64,000 bases of DNA from contig NZ_CADIJM010000015.1 in assembly GCF_902859585.1 (NCBI RefSeq), forward strand, positions 1 through 64,000, in the 5' to 3' direction. Positions 16,239-25,953 of this stretch are shown here, piece after piece. Source of the DNA: Achromobacter animicus. Its GTDB lineage: Bacteria; Pseudomonadota; Gammaproteobacteria; Burkholderiales; Burkholderiaceae_B. The position numbers and the translations under genes were made by a program. The notes beneath the pieces were generated by a model. The model worked only from the letters and a program-made list of their open reading frames with translations. It was not told the origin of the DNA and searched no databases. Each line of letters opens with the position of its first letter. Positions within the stretch are counted from its first letter, which is position 1.

Positions 16239-17762
16239 TCAGGCCGTCTGCGGCAGCTGAGGTTTGTTCTTGCCCTTGTTGCGACGCAGGAACGCCCAGA
16301 CCTGCAGCGCGATCAGCAAGGCGCTGGCGCCGATGAACCATGCGCTGATCGGACGTTCGACGAACACGGCCAGGTCACCGCGCGACAGCAGCAACGCGCG
16401 GCGGAAATTCTCTTCGACCATGGGGCCGAGCACGAAGCCCAGCAGAATGGGCGCCACCGAGAACTCCAGCGTCATCAGGACCGCGCCGATAACCCCGAAA
16501 GCCAGCACTTCCCAGATCTGGAAGAGACTGTTCTGCGTGCTGTACACGCCCACCGCGATGAAGAACAACGCCGAGGGAAAGAGGTAGCGGTACGGCACCT
16601 GCAGCAGCTTGACCCACACGCCGATGAGCGGCACGTTCAGCACCATGAGCAGCACGTTGCCGACCCAGAAGCTGGCGATGAGGCCCCAGAAGATGTCCGG
16701 ATGCTCGGTGATGAGCTGCGGGCCGGGTTGGATGCCCTGGATCAGCAGCGCGCCCAGGATCAGCGCCATCACGGCGTCGCCCGGAATGCCCAGGCTCATC
16801 GTCGGGATGAAGTCGACCTGCGTCTTCGAATGCGACGATGCTTCCGGCGATGCCACGCCGGCGATCATGCCGGTGCCGAACTTTTCGGGCGTCTTGGAGA
16901 CCTTGCGCTCCAGCGCGTAGGCGACGAAGGTGGTGATGGTCGGGCCGGTGCCGGGCATGGCGCCGAACAGCGTGCCGACGGCCGTGCCGCGCACCATGGG
17001 CCAGAAAGCGGTCATCAGCTCCTGCTTGCTGGGCCGCATGTCGCGCAGTCGCAGCTTGGCGCCGCTGCCGATGATGGTCATGCGGTTCACGCTCATCAGG
17101 AAGTCGGCAACGCCGAACAGCCCCATCGAGATCGCGACCAGTTCAAGGCCGTCGGACAGGTCGAGCAGGCCGAACGAAAACCGGATCGTGCCGGTGTTCA
17201 CGTCGGTGCCGACCACGCCGCACATCAGGCCGAACACCGTCATCGCCACGCCCTTGAGCGGCGAGCCGCGCGACATGGTGGCGCCCGCCAAGAGGCCCAG
17301 CAGCATGATCGAGAAGATCTCGGTCGGGCCGAACTTGAAGGCGACTTCCACCAGCAGCGGCGAGGCAAAGATCATGACGATGATGCCGACCGATGCCGCG
17401 AAGAACGAGCAGATCATCGTGATGCCGAGCGCTGTCCCGCCCTTGCCCTGCTTGGTCAATGGATAACCATCAAGACACGTGACCGCGTGCGGCGGATGCG
17501 AAGGCAGGTTGAGCAGGATCGCGCCGATGGCGCCGCCATATTGCGAGCCGTAGAAAATGCCGGCCAGCATCAGGATGGCGGGCACGGGCTGCATGACGTA
17601 GGTGAGCGGCAGGAGGATGGAGATCGCGGACAGCGCGCCCATGCCGGGCAGCACACCGATAAGGTTGCCCACCAGCACGCCGAAGAACGACCACATCAGG
17701 TTGTGCCATTGGAACGCGACGCCGAAGCCGTACCAAAGGTCTACCAAAGCTTGAGAAATCAT
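16239..17762 (-). CDS. tctA: Tripartite tricarboxylate transporter TctA, two-component-linked copy
   Basis: 507 residues with multiple membrane segments and TctA signatures GNLIGVLPGMGALSAISILL, FYGSQYGGAIGAILLNLPSHP, GTLFGAMPGTGPTITTFVAY and IPTMSLGIPGDAVMALILGA. It forms the large subunit of a carboxylate importer with the tctB gene six bases upstream. It is diverged from the first copy (9107-10612), so a recent duplication is unlikely. The neighbouring tctD-tctE pair suggests induction by external citrate or a related acid. Confidence 0.95.
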   Translation of the reverse strand: MISQALVDLWYGFGVAFQWHNLMWSFFGVLVGNLIGVLPGMGALSAISILLPLTYVMQPVPAILMLAGIFYGSQYGGAIGAILLNLPSHPPHAVTCLDGYPLTKQGKGGTALGITMICSFFAASVGIIVMIFASPLLVEVAFKFGPTEIFSIMLLGLLAGATMSRGSPLKGVAMTVFGLMCGVVGTDVNTGTIRFSFGLLDLSDGLELVAISMGLFGVADFLMSVNRMTIIGSGAKLRLRDMRPSKQELMTAFWPMVRGTAVGTLFGAMPGTGPTITTFVAYALERKVSKTPEKFGTGMIAGVASPEASSHSKTQVDFIPTMSLGIPGDAVMALILGALLIQGIQPGPQLITEHPDIFWGLIASFWVGNVLLMVLNVPLIGVWVKLLQVPYRYLFPSALFFIAVGVYSTQNSLFQIWEVLAFGVIGAVLMTLEFSVAPILLGFVLGPMVEENFRRALLLSRGDLAVFVERPISAWFIGASALLIALQVWAFLRRNKGKNKPQLPQTA

Positions 17763-17768
17763 GGCGCA

Positions 17769-18242
17769 TCAACCCCAGCGGAACAGCGGAAGCTGCAGTT
17801 GCAGCGCCCACCAGAAAACGACGACCGCGATCGCGGACATGGTGATCGACAGCAGGATGGCCTGTTTGATCGTGTTCTTGCGGTCGCCCAACGCTGAGAT
17901 GAAAACGATGGCGAACGTGGCGGGCAGCAGGCCGCCGTAATGGCCCAGCAGCAGGAAAGCCAGGATGCCGAGCAGGATGCAGACGCTGCCGCGGATGTCC
18001 GGCATGCCGGTGGGATGGCCTTCGGCGGGCGCCGGGGCCGCGGGTTCGGCCGAGCGCGCCGACATCGCGATCAGCAGGCCGGTGAGCGCCAGCAGGCCGC
18101 CGAGCGCCGCGGGGAAAAATCCCGGACCCATGTGGCTGAGCGAGCCGATGTGGTAGTCGGTGCCGCCATAGATCGCGGCCATGCCGATAAGGACCATCAG
18201 CGCGCCGCCGTAATAGTCCTTTCTGTTGATTGTCTTTTTCAC
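17769..18242 (-). CDS. tctB: Tripartite tricarboxylate transporter TctB, two-component-linked copy
   Basis: 157 residues with four hydrophobic segments (KDYYGGALMVLIGMAAIYGG, MGPGFFPAALGGLLALTGLL and two C-terminal ones). The proposed start is the GTG at 18242, with AGGAGG seven bases before it. An ATG at 18293 is in frame but has no good ribosome site. It is operonic with the downstream tctA. No tctC is nearby. Confidence 0.9.
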   Translation of the reverse strand: MKKTINRKDYYGGALMVLIGMAAIYGGTDYHIGSLSHMGPGFFPAALGGLLALTGLLIAMSARSAEPAAPAPAEGHPTGMPDIRGSVCILLGILAFLLLGHYGGLLPATFAIVFISALGDRKNTIKQAILLSITMSAIAVVVFWWALQLQLPLFRWG

Positions 18243-18541
18243 TTCCGTCCTCCTTCCTTGTGCCGGACAGCGCCGGCCTTTCATGCGCTGCACGAAGCGG
18301 ACAGCGCCCGGCCCCTGACGACAGGCCGGATCGCAGATTACGGAAGGAAGCTGCTAATCCGCTTTCTATGCGCTGTCGCATTCCTGAATCCGGGGGTTAT
18401 CCCTGATCGGCATGCGCGAAGCCGCGAAAAAAGCGGGTAGTGGGGAAGCGGACCTTGATGGATTGAGCGTCGAGGAAGGCGCTGGTGAGCGCCGCCTTAT
18501 TGATCGCCCGGTTATTGATCGCCCGGTTATTGATCGCCCGG
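18243..18541. other. Intergenic region between tctE and the tctBA operon
   Basis: About 300 bases without a supported gene. It should contain the promoter and TctD target site for tctBA on the minus strand, but I could not identify them with confidence. Its right end carries the tandem 15-base repeats listed separately. Confidence 0.5.
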
Positions 18542-18554
18542 TTATTGATCGCCC
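18497..18554. repeat. Tandem 15-base repeat at the tctE stop codon
   Basis: The unit TTATTGATCGCCCGG occurs three times end to end (from 18497, 18512 and 18527), with a fourth partial copy from 18542 that contains the natural tctE stop codon and the last two tctE codons. Each copy on the minus strand therefore carries GATCAATAA, repeating the end of the gene. The array arose by duplication of the tctE 3' end and does not change the tctE protein. Confidence 0.9.
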
Positions 18555-20074
18555 TTGAGCTGGACCTCGGCGGGCCGCGGATACTGCGACACGGTGGGCG
18601 CCAGCGGCAGCCACAGCACCGACGCGAGGCCGACGCCGCCCTGGTCGTTGGGCTCGCCATCGCGCAGTTCGATGTCACCCTCGTTGCGCCGGGCGTAGGC
18701 GCGCGCGATGCCCAGGCCCAGGCCAGAACCGGAGGAGGTCACCGGCTTGTCCGTACCCACGCGCTCGAACCGTGTGAAGGCGCGCGTGCGCATGACGGGA
18801 TCCAGGCCCGGCCCATTATCGGAGACGGCGACCTCGACCCTGTTGTCGGCACGGCAGACGGAGACCGTGATTTGCGCGCCGACCGGCGCGTAATGGATCG
18901 CGTTGTGCACGAGATTGGACAAGGCCTCGTGCAGCTCGGCCTCGTTGCCGGACACCGGCACCGGCGTGTCCTGGCCGTCTTCGGCATCGGCCTGCACCCA
19001 GCCCAGATCCTGCTGTTTTTCGTGCGCGAGCGGCAGGTACTGCAAGACGACCTCGCGCGAGACCGCGTTCATGTCGAGCAACTGCCGCGGGGTCTGGCCG
19101 GCCTGGTTTGCGTGCGCCAGCGACAAAAGCTGTTCGGTCAGCCGGCGCGTGCGCCCGAGCTGGTCGACGATGGCGCGAAGTCCCTCGCGCACGCGCGCTG
19201 GATCGCGTTCGCGCAGCGTGTATTGCGCCTGCGTCAGCATGATGGCGAGCGGCGTGCGCAATTGATGCGAGGCGTCGGCAAGAAAGTTCGATTGCTCGTC
19301 CAGCACCCGCCGGTAGCGGGCGATGTGGTGATTGACGGCTTCGACGAGCGGAGCGACTTCGCTGGGCACGCGCGAGGCGTCCAGCGGCGTCAGGTCGTCC
19401 GGCCGGCGTCCGCGGATGTCGGCCTGCAGCCGGCGCAGCGGCTTCAAGGCCCACGACACGCCCCACCAGACCAGCAGCACGACCAGCGCCAGCATGCGTG
19501 AATCGCGCAGGATCTCCTGGCGCCGCGCATTGTTCTCGGCCTCGATGCGCTTGCCGGTGCTTTCGGCCACGACCACCAGCACCTGGCGATGCTGGCCCTG
19601 GTAATAGAGATCGCGCACCACGGAAACGACCCGCACGGGATCGTTGCGGTACACGCTGTCGTAGAAGATGGGTTGGCCGTTGGACCGGGGCCAGGACGGC
19701 GGGCGCGGCATTTCCGGCATGCCCAGCAGCGTCTTGCCCTGCGTCTGGGGCACGGGCGCCCCGTCGGGCAAGGGCGGATCGATTTCCTCGATGCGGAAAT
19801 ACTTGCGCAGGCCCGCCCGCGATTCGAGCATGACCTGCGCGTAGAGCGGCGTGGCAACCTGCAGGTTGCCGTCCGGGGTGAATTCCAGGCTGCTTTCAAG
19901 CACCCGTGCAGGTTCAACCAGCGCGCTGTCGTAGGCTTCGTTGGTGATCTCGGCCAGGGTGCGGTAGTCGTTCAGGCTGTCGATGACCAGCAGCACCACC
20001 ACGCCGGGCAGCAGCAGGATGATGAGAAGCGCGCGGATGCCGACGCGCGGCAGTCCGGGAATCCGCAGGCTCAC
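18542..20074 (-). CDS. tctE: Sensor histidine kinase, TctE type
   Basis: 510 residues. An N-terminal membrane helix (residues 14-35), a periplasmic domain to about 195, a second helix (MLALVVLLVWWGVSWAL), HAMP, then the phosphoacceptor His in LADASHQLRTPLA and the ATPase N, G1 and G2 boxes (NLVHNAIHYAP, VSDNGPGLDP, GSGLGLGIARAYA). This is the TctE/CusS-like architecture that senses extracellular tricarboxylates. The GTG start at 20074 directly follows the tctD stop. Tandem repeats follow the stop codon. Confidence 0.92.
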   Translation of the reverse strand: MSLRIPGLPRVGIRALLIILLLPGVVVLLVIDSLNDYRTLAEITNEAYDSALVEPARVLESSLEFTPDGNLQVATPLYAQVMLESRAGLRKYFRIEEIDPPLPDGAPVPQTQGKTLLGMPEMPRPPSWPRSNGQPIFYDSVYRNDPVRVVSVVRDLYYQGQHRQVLVVVAESTGKRIEAENNARRQEILRDSRMLALVVLLVWWGVSWALKPLRRLQADIRGRRPDDLTPLDASRVPSEVAPLVEAVNHHIARYRRVLDEQSNFLADASHQLRTPLAIMLTQAQYTLRERDPARVREGLRAIVDQLGRTRRLTEQLLSLAHANQAGQTPRQLLDMNAVSREVVLQYLPLAHEKQQDLGWVQADAEDGQDTPVPVSGNEAELHEALSNLVHNAIHYAPVGAQITVSVCRADNRVEVAVSDNGPGLDPVMRTRAFTRFERVGTDKPVTSSGSGLGLGIARAYARRNEGDIELRDGEPNDQGGVGLASVLWLPLAPTVSQYPRPAEVQLKGDQ

Positions 20075-20761
20075 TTAGGGTTCCGCGGACTCGCTGGCGA
20101 CGCTTTCCAGCATGTAGCCCAGCCCGCGCACGGTCACGATGCGCACGTCGCTGCCGGCCAGCTTCTTGCGCAGGCGGTGCAGCACGACCTCGATGGCGTC
20201 CGGATTGGCTTCGCTGTCGTGCGTGAAGACCTTGCCGAACAATTGCGACTTGTCCACCGGGTAGCCGCTGCGCGTCAGCAGCGCCGCCAGGGCGGCGTGT
20301 TCGCGCGGCGTCAGGAACAGCAGCGATCCGTCCAGCGTGAACGCACGGCTTTCGCTGTCGTAGGACAGCGAGCCGCACTGCAGGCGCGGATGCTGGCGGC
20401 CGCGGCTGCGGCGCACGAGCGCGGTCAAGCGCGCTTCGAGTTCTTCGAGAGCAAAGGGCTTGGTCAGGAAGTCGTCGGCGCCGAGATTCAGGCCGCGCAC
20501 ACGGTCCTGCAGCGCACCTTGCGCGGTCAGGAGCAGGACGGGCGTGCGGTCGTCACGGTTGCGCATTTCCCGGAGGACGACCAGACCATGCTTGTCGGGC
20601 AGGCGCAAGTCCATGACGATGGCATCGTATTCGGTGCCCGCCATGAAGGCTTCAGCCGTGCGCGCGTCCGCCGCGTGATCGGGCACAAACCCGCTCTGGG
20701 CGAGCGCGCGCATCAGCCAGGACGCCATGTCCCGTTCGTCTTCAACCAACAATATGCGCAT
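20075..20761 (-). CDS. tctD: OmpR-family response regulator, TctD type
   Basis: 228 residues. The receiver domain has the acidic pair in LLVEDERDM, the phosphorylated Asp in [13 protein letters not shown] and Lys in [17 protein letters not shown]. The C-terminal winged helix ends [26 protein letters not shown]. It is paired with the adjacent kinase and probably activates the downstream tctBA operon. The ATG at 20761 (MRILLVEDE) lies inside the 3' end of rppH, overlapping it by 20 bases in another frame. Confidence 0.94.
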   Translation of the reverse strand: MRILLVEDERDMASWLMRALAQSGFVPDHAADARTAEAFMAGTEYDAIVMDLRLPDKHGLVVLREMRNRDDRTPVLLLTAQGALQDRVRGLNLGADDFLTKPFALEELEARLTALVRRSRGRQHPRLQCGSLSYDSESRAFTLDGSLLFLTPREHAALAALLTRSGYPVDKSQLFGKVFTHDSEANPDAIEVVLHRLRKKLAGSDVRIVTVRGLGYMLESVASESAEP

Positions 20762-21314
20762 GACCGTCCGTTCCTTCGGGCAAATTCTCTGCAGCCCGCT
20801 GACCATGCACTCGTTGGCGCAGGTAGCGGGTTTCGTGATGGCGCCGAAAGAGGATAGCCGACAACTCGTTCAACGCCTGGGTATAGACGTCTCGCTTGAA
20901 CTCGATGACGGCATCCAGCGGAACCCAGTACTGGCTCCAGCGCCAGGCGTCGAATTCCGGATGCTGCGTCGCGCGCAAGCAAACATCACTGTCACGTCCC
21001 ACCAGGCGCAACAAGAACCAAATCTGTTTTTGTCCTTTATAGTGGCCACGCCACTCACGCCGGACAAAGTGATCGGGCACGTTATAACGTAACCAATCGC
21101 GTGTACGCCCCAAAATACGGACATGCTCGGGCTTCAGGCCCACCTCTTCATGGAGTTCGCGATACATGGCCTGCACCGGGCTTTCGCCATACTTGATGCC
21201 GCCCTGGGGGAACTGCCATGCATGTTCCCTGATACGCTTGCCCCAAAAGACCTCGTTTCTAGTGTTGACGAGAATGATGCCGACATTGGGGCGGTAGCCT
21301 TCGCGGTCAAGCAT
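20742..21314 (-). CDS. rppH: RNA pyrophosphohydrolase RppH
   Basis: 190 residues. The N-terminal [17 protein letters not shown] and Nudix box [23 protein letters not shown] (residues about 38-60) identify RppH, which removes pyrophosphate from mRNA 5' ends and starts RNase E decay. The [24 protein letters not shown] block is also diagnostic. It is divergent from proS with 65 bases between. Its 3' end overlaps the tctD start by 20 bases, so the two-component genes may be read on from it. Confidence 0.95.
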   Translation of the reverse strand: MLDREGYRPNVGIILVNTRNEVFWGKRIREHAWQFPQGGIKYGESPVQAMYRELHEEVGLKPEHVRILGRTRDWLRYNVPDHFVRREWRGHYKGQKQIWFLLRLVGRDSDVCLRATQHPEFDAWRWSQYWVPLDAVIEFKRDVYTQALNELSAILFRRHHETRYLRQRVHGQRAAENLPEGTDGHAHIVG

Positions 21315-21379
21315 GGGCCACCCCCACCGAATTCAATACAATTACGGTCGATTATACGTATCTGCTGCCACCTTTAAAC

Positions 21380-23110
21380 ATGCGCGCATCCAACTACCAC
21401 ATCAACACCCTCAAAGAAGCCCCGTCCGAAGCGGAAGTCGCCAGCCACCAGCTGATGACCCGCGCCGGCATGATCCGCAAGCTCGCGGGCGGCATCTACA
21501 CCTACATGCCGCTGGGCCTGAAGGTCATCCGCAAGGTCGAGGCGATCATCCGCGAAGAAATGAACGCGGCGGGCGCCATCGAGCTGCTGATGCCCGTGGT
21601 GCAGCCGGCCGAACTCTGGCAGGAATCCGGCCGCTGGGAGCAGTACGGCGCCGAACTGCTGCGCATCAAGGATCGGCACCAGCGCGATTTCGTGCTGCAG
21701 CCGACGTCCGAGGAAGTCATCACGGACATCGCGCGCAATGAAATCCACAGCTACCGCCAGTTGCCGCTGAACTTCTATCACATTCAGACCAAGTTCCGTG
21801 ACGAGCGCCGTCCGCGCTTCGGCCTGATGCGCGGCCGCGAGTTCACGATGAAGGACGCGTATTCCTTCGACCGCGACGAAGCCGGCGCCCAGAAGAGCTA
21901 CGACACCATGTTCGCCGCCTACATGCGCATCTTCGGCCGTCTGGGCCTGGAGTTCCGCGCGGTGGCGGCCGATACGGGTTCCATCGGCGGCACGCGCAGC
22001 CATGAGTTCCAGGTGATCGCCGACACGGGCGAAGACCTGCTGGTCTACAACGCGGACTCGGACTACGCCGCCAACATCGAGCTGGCCGAGGCGCCCAGCC
22101 TGTACGCCACCCGTGCCGCTGCCGCTCAGACGATGCAAGACGTCGCGACGCCGGGCGCCGCCAAGTGCGAGGACGTGGCCAAGCTGCTGGACATTCCGCT
22201 GGAACGCACGATCAAGTCCATCGTCCTGGCCACCGACGGCGAAAAGGGCAAGGTCGACATCTGGCTTCTGCTGCTGCGCGGCGACCACGAACTGAATGAA
22301 ATCAAGGCGGGCAAGCTGCCGGGCCTGTCGGGCTTCCGCTTTGCCACCGAAACCGAGATCGTCGAATACTTTGGCTGCAAGCCCGGCTACCTGGGCCCGG
22401 TCAAGACGGTCAAGCCGGTCCACGTCATCGCCGACCGCACCGTGGCCAACATGGCCGATTTCGTGTGCGGCGCCAACCGCGAAGATTTCCACACCCAGGG
22501 CGTGAACTGGGGCCGCGACCTGCCCGAGCCCGAACTCGTGGCCGACCTGCGCAACGTGGTCGCCGGCGACCCCTCGCCCGACGGCAAGGGCACGCTGTCG
22601 ATCCAGCGCGGCATCGAAGTGGGCCACGTCTTCTACCTGGGCAAGAAGTACTCCGAAGCCCTGAAGGCCACCTTCCTGGACGAAACCGGCAAGCCCGCCG
22701 TCCTGGAAATGGGTTGCTACGGGATCGGCGTGACCCGCATCGTGGGCGCCGCCATCGAGCAGAACCACGACGCGCGCGGCATCATCTGGCCCCGAGCGCT
22801 CGCGCCTTTCGAGGTCGTCATCTGCCCGGTGGGCTGGGGCAAAAGTGAAACGGTGCGTGACACCGCGCAAAAGCTCTATGAATCCCTGCTGGCGCGCGGC
22901 GTTGATGTCGTGCTGGACGACCGCGATGCCCGCCCCGGCGTCATGTTTGCCGAGTGGGAACTGATCGGTGCGCCGCTGCGTGTAACAGTTGGAGAACGCG
23001 GCCTGAACGATGGTGTGGTGGAATTGCAGGCCCGCCGGGAAACCGAAGCGGCCAAGATTCCGGTAGAGTCCGCGCTTGAAGCCGTGCTGACCAAGCTCGA
23101 CACGCTCTAA
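21380..23110 (+). CDS. proS: Prolyl-tRNA synthetase, bacterial type with editing domain
   Basis: 576 residues. Class II motifs are visible ([65 protein letters not shown]). The INS editing domain, which clears mischarged Ala-tRNA(Pro), occupies about residues 225-400 ([16 protein letters not shown]...[21 protein letters not shown]). It stands divergent from rppH. A YbaK-type trans-editing enzyme is encoded about 7 kb away. Confidence 0.97.
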   Translation: MRASNYHINTLKEAPSEAEVASHQLMTRAGMIRKLAGGIYTYMPLGLKVIRKVEAIIREEMNAAGAIELLMPVVQPAELWQESGRWEQYGAELLRIKDRHQRDFVLQPTSEEVITDIARNEIHSYRQLPLNFYHIQTKFRDERRPRFGLMRGREFTMKDAYSFDRDEAGAQKSYDTMFAAYMRIFGRLGLEFRAVAADTGSIGGTRSHEFQVIADTGEDLLVYNADSDYAANIELAEAPSLYATRAAAAQTMQDVATPGAAKCEDVAKLLDIPLERTIKSIVLATDGEKGKVDIWLLLLRGDHELNEIKAGKLPGLSGFRFATETEIVEYFGCKPGYLGPVKTVKPVHVIADRTVANMADFVCGANREDFHTQGVNWGRDLPEPELVADLRNVVAGDPSPDGKGTLSIQRGIEVGHVFYLGKKYSEALKATFLDETGKPAVLEMGCYGIGVTRIVGAAIEQNHDARGIIWPRALAPFEVVICPVGWGKSETVRDTAQKLYESLLARGVDVVLDDRDARPGVMFAEWELIGAPLRVTVGERGLNDGVVELQARRETEAAKIPVESALEAVLTKLDTL

Positions 23111-23158
23111 CCTTGTAGCCACTACGGACTTTCCGCGTCCCGACCCGCATATCATCTG

Positions 23159-23590
23159 TTGAGTACCGTGACCGACCCGAAGTCCGCCGAATCCACCCTG
23201 CAAGTCCGCGTCTACTACGAAGACACGGATGCCGGCGGGGTGGTTTTCTACGCCAACTACTTGAAATTCCTGGAGCGGGCCCGCACCGAATGGCTGCGGG
23301 ACCTTGGCGTCAACCAGTCCGGACTGGCCGCCAGCGAGCAACGGCTGTTCGTTGTCCGCGCCCTGGACATGTCCTACCGCAAACCGGCCAGACTGGACGA
23401 TTTGCTTACCATACGCAGCCGAGTCACCAAACTGGGCCGCGCTTCGATACACTTCGCGCAGCGCGCGGAGCGCAACGGGGAACTGCTTGCCGAAGGCAAC
23501 ATCCAAGTCTGTTGCGTCGATGCCGTTCACATGCGGCCGGCGGAGTTGCCGGCTGACATTCGCGCAAAACTGGAATTCATTCAGGAATAA
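23159..23590 (+). CDS. ybgC: Tol-Pal-associated acyl-CoA thioesterase YbgC
   Basis: 143 residues. The hot-dog fold motif VRVYYEDTDAGGVVFYANYLKFLERARTEWL holds the catalytic Asp of YbgC-type thioesterases. It hydrolyses acyl thioesters at the inner face of the membrane and is normally the first gene of the tol-pal operon, as here. The start is uncertain: a TTG at 23159 or a GTG at 23168 both fit, and no strong ribosome site is visible. The stop is two bases from tolQ. Confidence 0.93.
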   Translation: MSTVTDPKSAESTLQVRVYYEDTDAGGVVFYANYLKFLERARTEWLRDLGVNQSGLAASEQRLFVVRALDMSYRKPARLDDLLTIRSRVTKLGRASIHFAQRAERNGELLAEGNIQVCCVDAVHMRPAELPADIRAKLEFIQE

Positions 23591-23592
23591 CC

Positions 23593-24273
23593 ATGCAAGT
23601 CACCAACGACATGTCGTTGCTTTCGCTGATTTCGCACGCCAGCGTGCCGGTCCAGCTCATCATGCTGATGCTGTTGGGCATCTCGATCATGTCCTGGACC
23701 TACATCTTCGCCAAGCGCATGGCCATCAAGCGGGCCCATGACCAGACGCGCCGCTTTGAAGACGACTTCTGGTCGGGCGGCGACCTGTCGATGCTGCAGC
23801 AGGCCGTGGCCTCGCGCCGCGACGAGCAAGGCGCCCTCGCCCGCATCTTCGATGCCGGCATGACCGAATTCCTGAAGGCCCGCCGCGGCAACGCCAGCGG
23901 CGACGCCACGGCCGTGCTGGACGGCCCGCGCCGCGCCATGCGCGCCGCCTACCAGCGTGAAATGGACTCGCTGGAATCCCACCTCAACTTCCTGGCGTCC
24001 GCCGGTTCGGTGTCCCCGTACATCGGCCTGCTGGGCACGGTCTGGGGCATCATGCACGCCTTCATCGGCCTGTCGAACATGCAGCAGGCCACGCTGGCCT
24101 CGGTGGCCCCCGGCATTGCCGAGGCGCTGATCGCCACCGCGATCGGCCTGTTCGCCGCCATCCCGGCCGTGGTTGCCTACAACCGCTTCACGAATGACAT
24201 CGACCGCATCTCGATCCGCTTCGACAGCTTCGTCGATGAATTCCTGAACATTCTGCAACGGCAGGTGCGCTAA
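23593..24273 (+). CDS. tolQ: Tol-Pal system protein TolQ
   Basis: 226 residues with three membrane segments, the MotA/TolQ/ExbB domain and the GTVWGIMHAFIGLSNMQQATLASVAPGIAEAL signature. With TolR it forms the proton channel that energises TolA during outer-membrane constriction. The stop overlaps the tolR start by one base. Confidence 0.97.
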   Translation: MQVTNDMSLLSLISHASVPVQLIMLMLLGISIMSWTYIFAKRMAIKRAHDQTRRFEDDFWSGGDLSMLQQAVASRRDEQGALARIFDAGMTEFLKARRGNASGDATAVLDGPRRAMRAAYQREMDSLESHLNFLASAGSVSPYIGLLGTVWGIMHAFIGLSNMQQATLASVAPGIAEALIATAIGLFAAIPAVVAYNRFTNDIDRISIRFDSFVDEFLNILQRQVR

Positions 24274-24731
24274 TGCCCTCGGTAAGCTCGCGCGGCAGGT
24301 CCGGCCGCCGCATGAAGGCCGACATCAACGTGGTGCCGTACATCGACGTGATGCTGGTGCTGCTGGTCATCTTCATGGTGACCGCGCCCCTGATCACGCC
24401 CGGACTGATCCAGCTGCCGTCGGTGGGCGCCGCCTCCGACGTGCCGGTCAAGCCCCTGGAAGTCCAGATTTCGGAAGACGGCAAGATCGCGCTGCGCATG
24501 CGTGAAGCCGGCGCCACCATGCAGGACATCGCGCGCCCCGAACTGGTCGCGCAAGTGCGTTCGCGCATCACCGCGGAAACGCCGGTGGTGATCGCCGCCG
24601 ACGGCAAGGTGCCCTACGAGACGGTCGTGAAGGTCATGGACGAGCTGCGCACCAACGGCATCACCCGCCTGGGCCTGCTGGTGGACCAGTCCGGCGCCGC
24701 CTCCCAGCCCGTCCCCGCCAAGAAACGCTAA
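24273..24731 (+). CDS. tolR: Tol-Pal system protein TolR
   Basis: 152 residues. One N-terminal membrane segment carries the proton-path Asp in INVVPYIDVMLVLLVIFMVTAPL, then a periplasmic ExbD-type domain (EMPVVIAADGKVPY-like, KVMDELRTNGITRLGLLV). It partners TolQ. Confidence 0.96.
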   Translation: MPSVSSRGRSGRRMKADINVVPYIDVMLVLLVIFMVTAPLITPGLIQLPSVGAASDVPVKPLEVQISEDGKIALRMREAGATMQDIARPELVAQVRSRITAETPVVIAADGKVPYETVVKVMDELRTNGITRLGLLVDQSGAASQPVPAKKR

Positions 24732-24770
24732 CGCGCCGCCCTCCGCCGGCCTGGCCGGCATGCACCGCAC

Positions 24771-25937
24771 ATGACGCCACCCATAATTCGACACCGCAGC
24801 GGCCCGCCGGCCACCCCGCCCAACAACGACAACCGGAATTCGCTGATTCTGGCTGTGGCGGTGCACCTGCTGCTGCTGGTTGCCCTGATCTTTGGCGTGA
24901 ACTGGCATACCGAGAACCCTGGCCCCGTCCAGGTGCAACTCTGGGCAGACGGCAATTCGCCCGTCTCGCCCCCGCCCACGCCGCAACCCGAACCGCCCAA
25001 GCCGCAACCCAAGCCCCAGCCCGAGCCGGAGCCTGAAAAGACGCCCGAGCCGCCTCCTCCGCCGCCCCCGCCGCCGCCTCCCGAGCCCGAGCCGCAGGTT
25101 CAGGCCAAGACCGAGGAGGTCGATCCCGAGATCGCCATCCAGGAAGCCAAGAAGAAGCGCGAGCAGGAAGAGAAGGCACGCGAAGCCGCCGAGGCCGCCA
25201 AGGAAAAGGCGCGCCTCGAGGAAGAGCGCAAGCAGGCTGAACTGAAGGAAAAGAAGCGCCTCGAGCAAGAACGCCAGGCCGCCGAGAAGGCCGCGGCTGA
25301 AAAGGCTGCCGCCCAGAAGGCGGCCGCCGAGAAAGCTGCCGCCGAGAAGGCCGCTGAGAAAGCCGCCGCTGAAAAGGCCGCAGCCGAGAAGGCCGCAGCT
25401 GAAAAGGCGACTGCCGAGAAGAAGGCCAAGGAAGAAGCCGCCAAGAAGGCGGCTGCTGAGAAGGCCGCCGCTGAAAAGGCCGCTGCCGAGAAGGCCGCGG
25501 CTGAAAAGGCGGCTGCTGAAAAGGCCGCCGCCGAGAAGGCTGCGGCTGCCAAAAAGGCTGCCGCAGACAAGGCGCTGAAGGACGCGTTCCGCAACGACGC
25601 CCTGGGCGCAGCCGGCATTCCTGGCGGCACCGCCGACCGCAACCAGGCTGGCGGCGGACGCGACAGCGGCTATGGCGCCAAGGTCCGCGCCTGCGTGCAA
25701 CCCGGGGTGGCGTATCCGCCCCCGCCCCGCAGCGGCTCGGGAAATCCGACCGCGCAATACCGGGTACAGTTAGGTTCTGACGGGAAGGTGAATGGCGTTA
25801 CGTTGACCAGTTCTTCTGGCAACTCCGGCTTCGACCGCGCGGTCGAGACGGGCATCCGCCGTTGCAACCCGTTCCCGAAGCCCTCGACGGGCCGCTACGA
25901 ACCCATTATTGACGTTGTCTACAGAATGTATGACTGA
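24771..25937 (+). CDS. tolA: Tol-Pal system protein TolA
   Basis: 388 residues. One membrane anchor (LILAVAVHLLLLVALIFGVNW) is followed by a Pro-rich stretch, then a long Ala/Glu/Lys helix built of imperfect AAAEKA repeats spanning about residues 120-270. The C-terminal domain (GYGAKVRACVQPGVAYPPPP to the end) contacts TolB and Pal. TolA links the inner membrane motor to the outer membrane. The low-complexity central helix is normal for the family, and the repeat count is likely to vary between strains. Confidence 0.95.
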   Translation: MTPPIIRHRSGPPATPPNNDNRNSLILAVAVHLLLLVALIFGVNWHTENPGPVQVQLWADGNSPVSPPPTPQPEPPKPQPKPQPEPEPEKTPEPPPPPPPPPPPEPEPQVQAKTEEVDPEIAIQEAKKKREQEEKAREAAEAAKEKARLEEERKQAELKEKKRLEQERQAAEKAAAEKAAAQKAAAEKAAAEKAAEKAAAEKAAAEKAAAEKATAEKKAKEEAAKKAAAEKAAAEKAAAEKAAAEKAAAEKAAAEKAAAAKKAAADKALKDAFRNDALGAAGIPGGTADRNQAGGGRDSGYGAKVRACVQPGVAYPPPPRSGSGNPTAQYRVQLGSDGKVNGVTLTSSSGNSGFDRAVETGIRRCNPFPKPSTGRYEPIIDVVYRMYD

Positions 25938-25953
25938 CAGGAGATTGACGAAC

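Noticed and set aside
16215-17897. 560-residue open frame opposite the second tctA
   Set aside because: Antisense shadow; composition biased to Gln/His/Arg and no recognisable domain.
18497-18554. CRISPR-like or iteron-like array
   Set aside because: The 15-base units are contiguous without spacers, overlap a stop codon and have no Cas or Rep genes nearby; simple tandem duplication explains them.
21374-23530. 718-residue open frame opposite proS and ybgC
   Set aside because: Covers two real genes on the other strand and has no domain signal.
25260-25570. DNA repeat locus in tolA
   Set aside because: The imperfect repeats are coding and are the normal TolA helical domain, so not treated as a separate repeat element.
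24270-25757. Long Gly/Leu-rich open frame opposite tolR and tolA
   Set aside because: It is produced by the Ala/Glu/Lys repeats of tolA read backwards.
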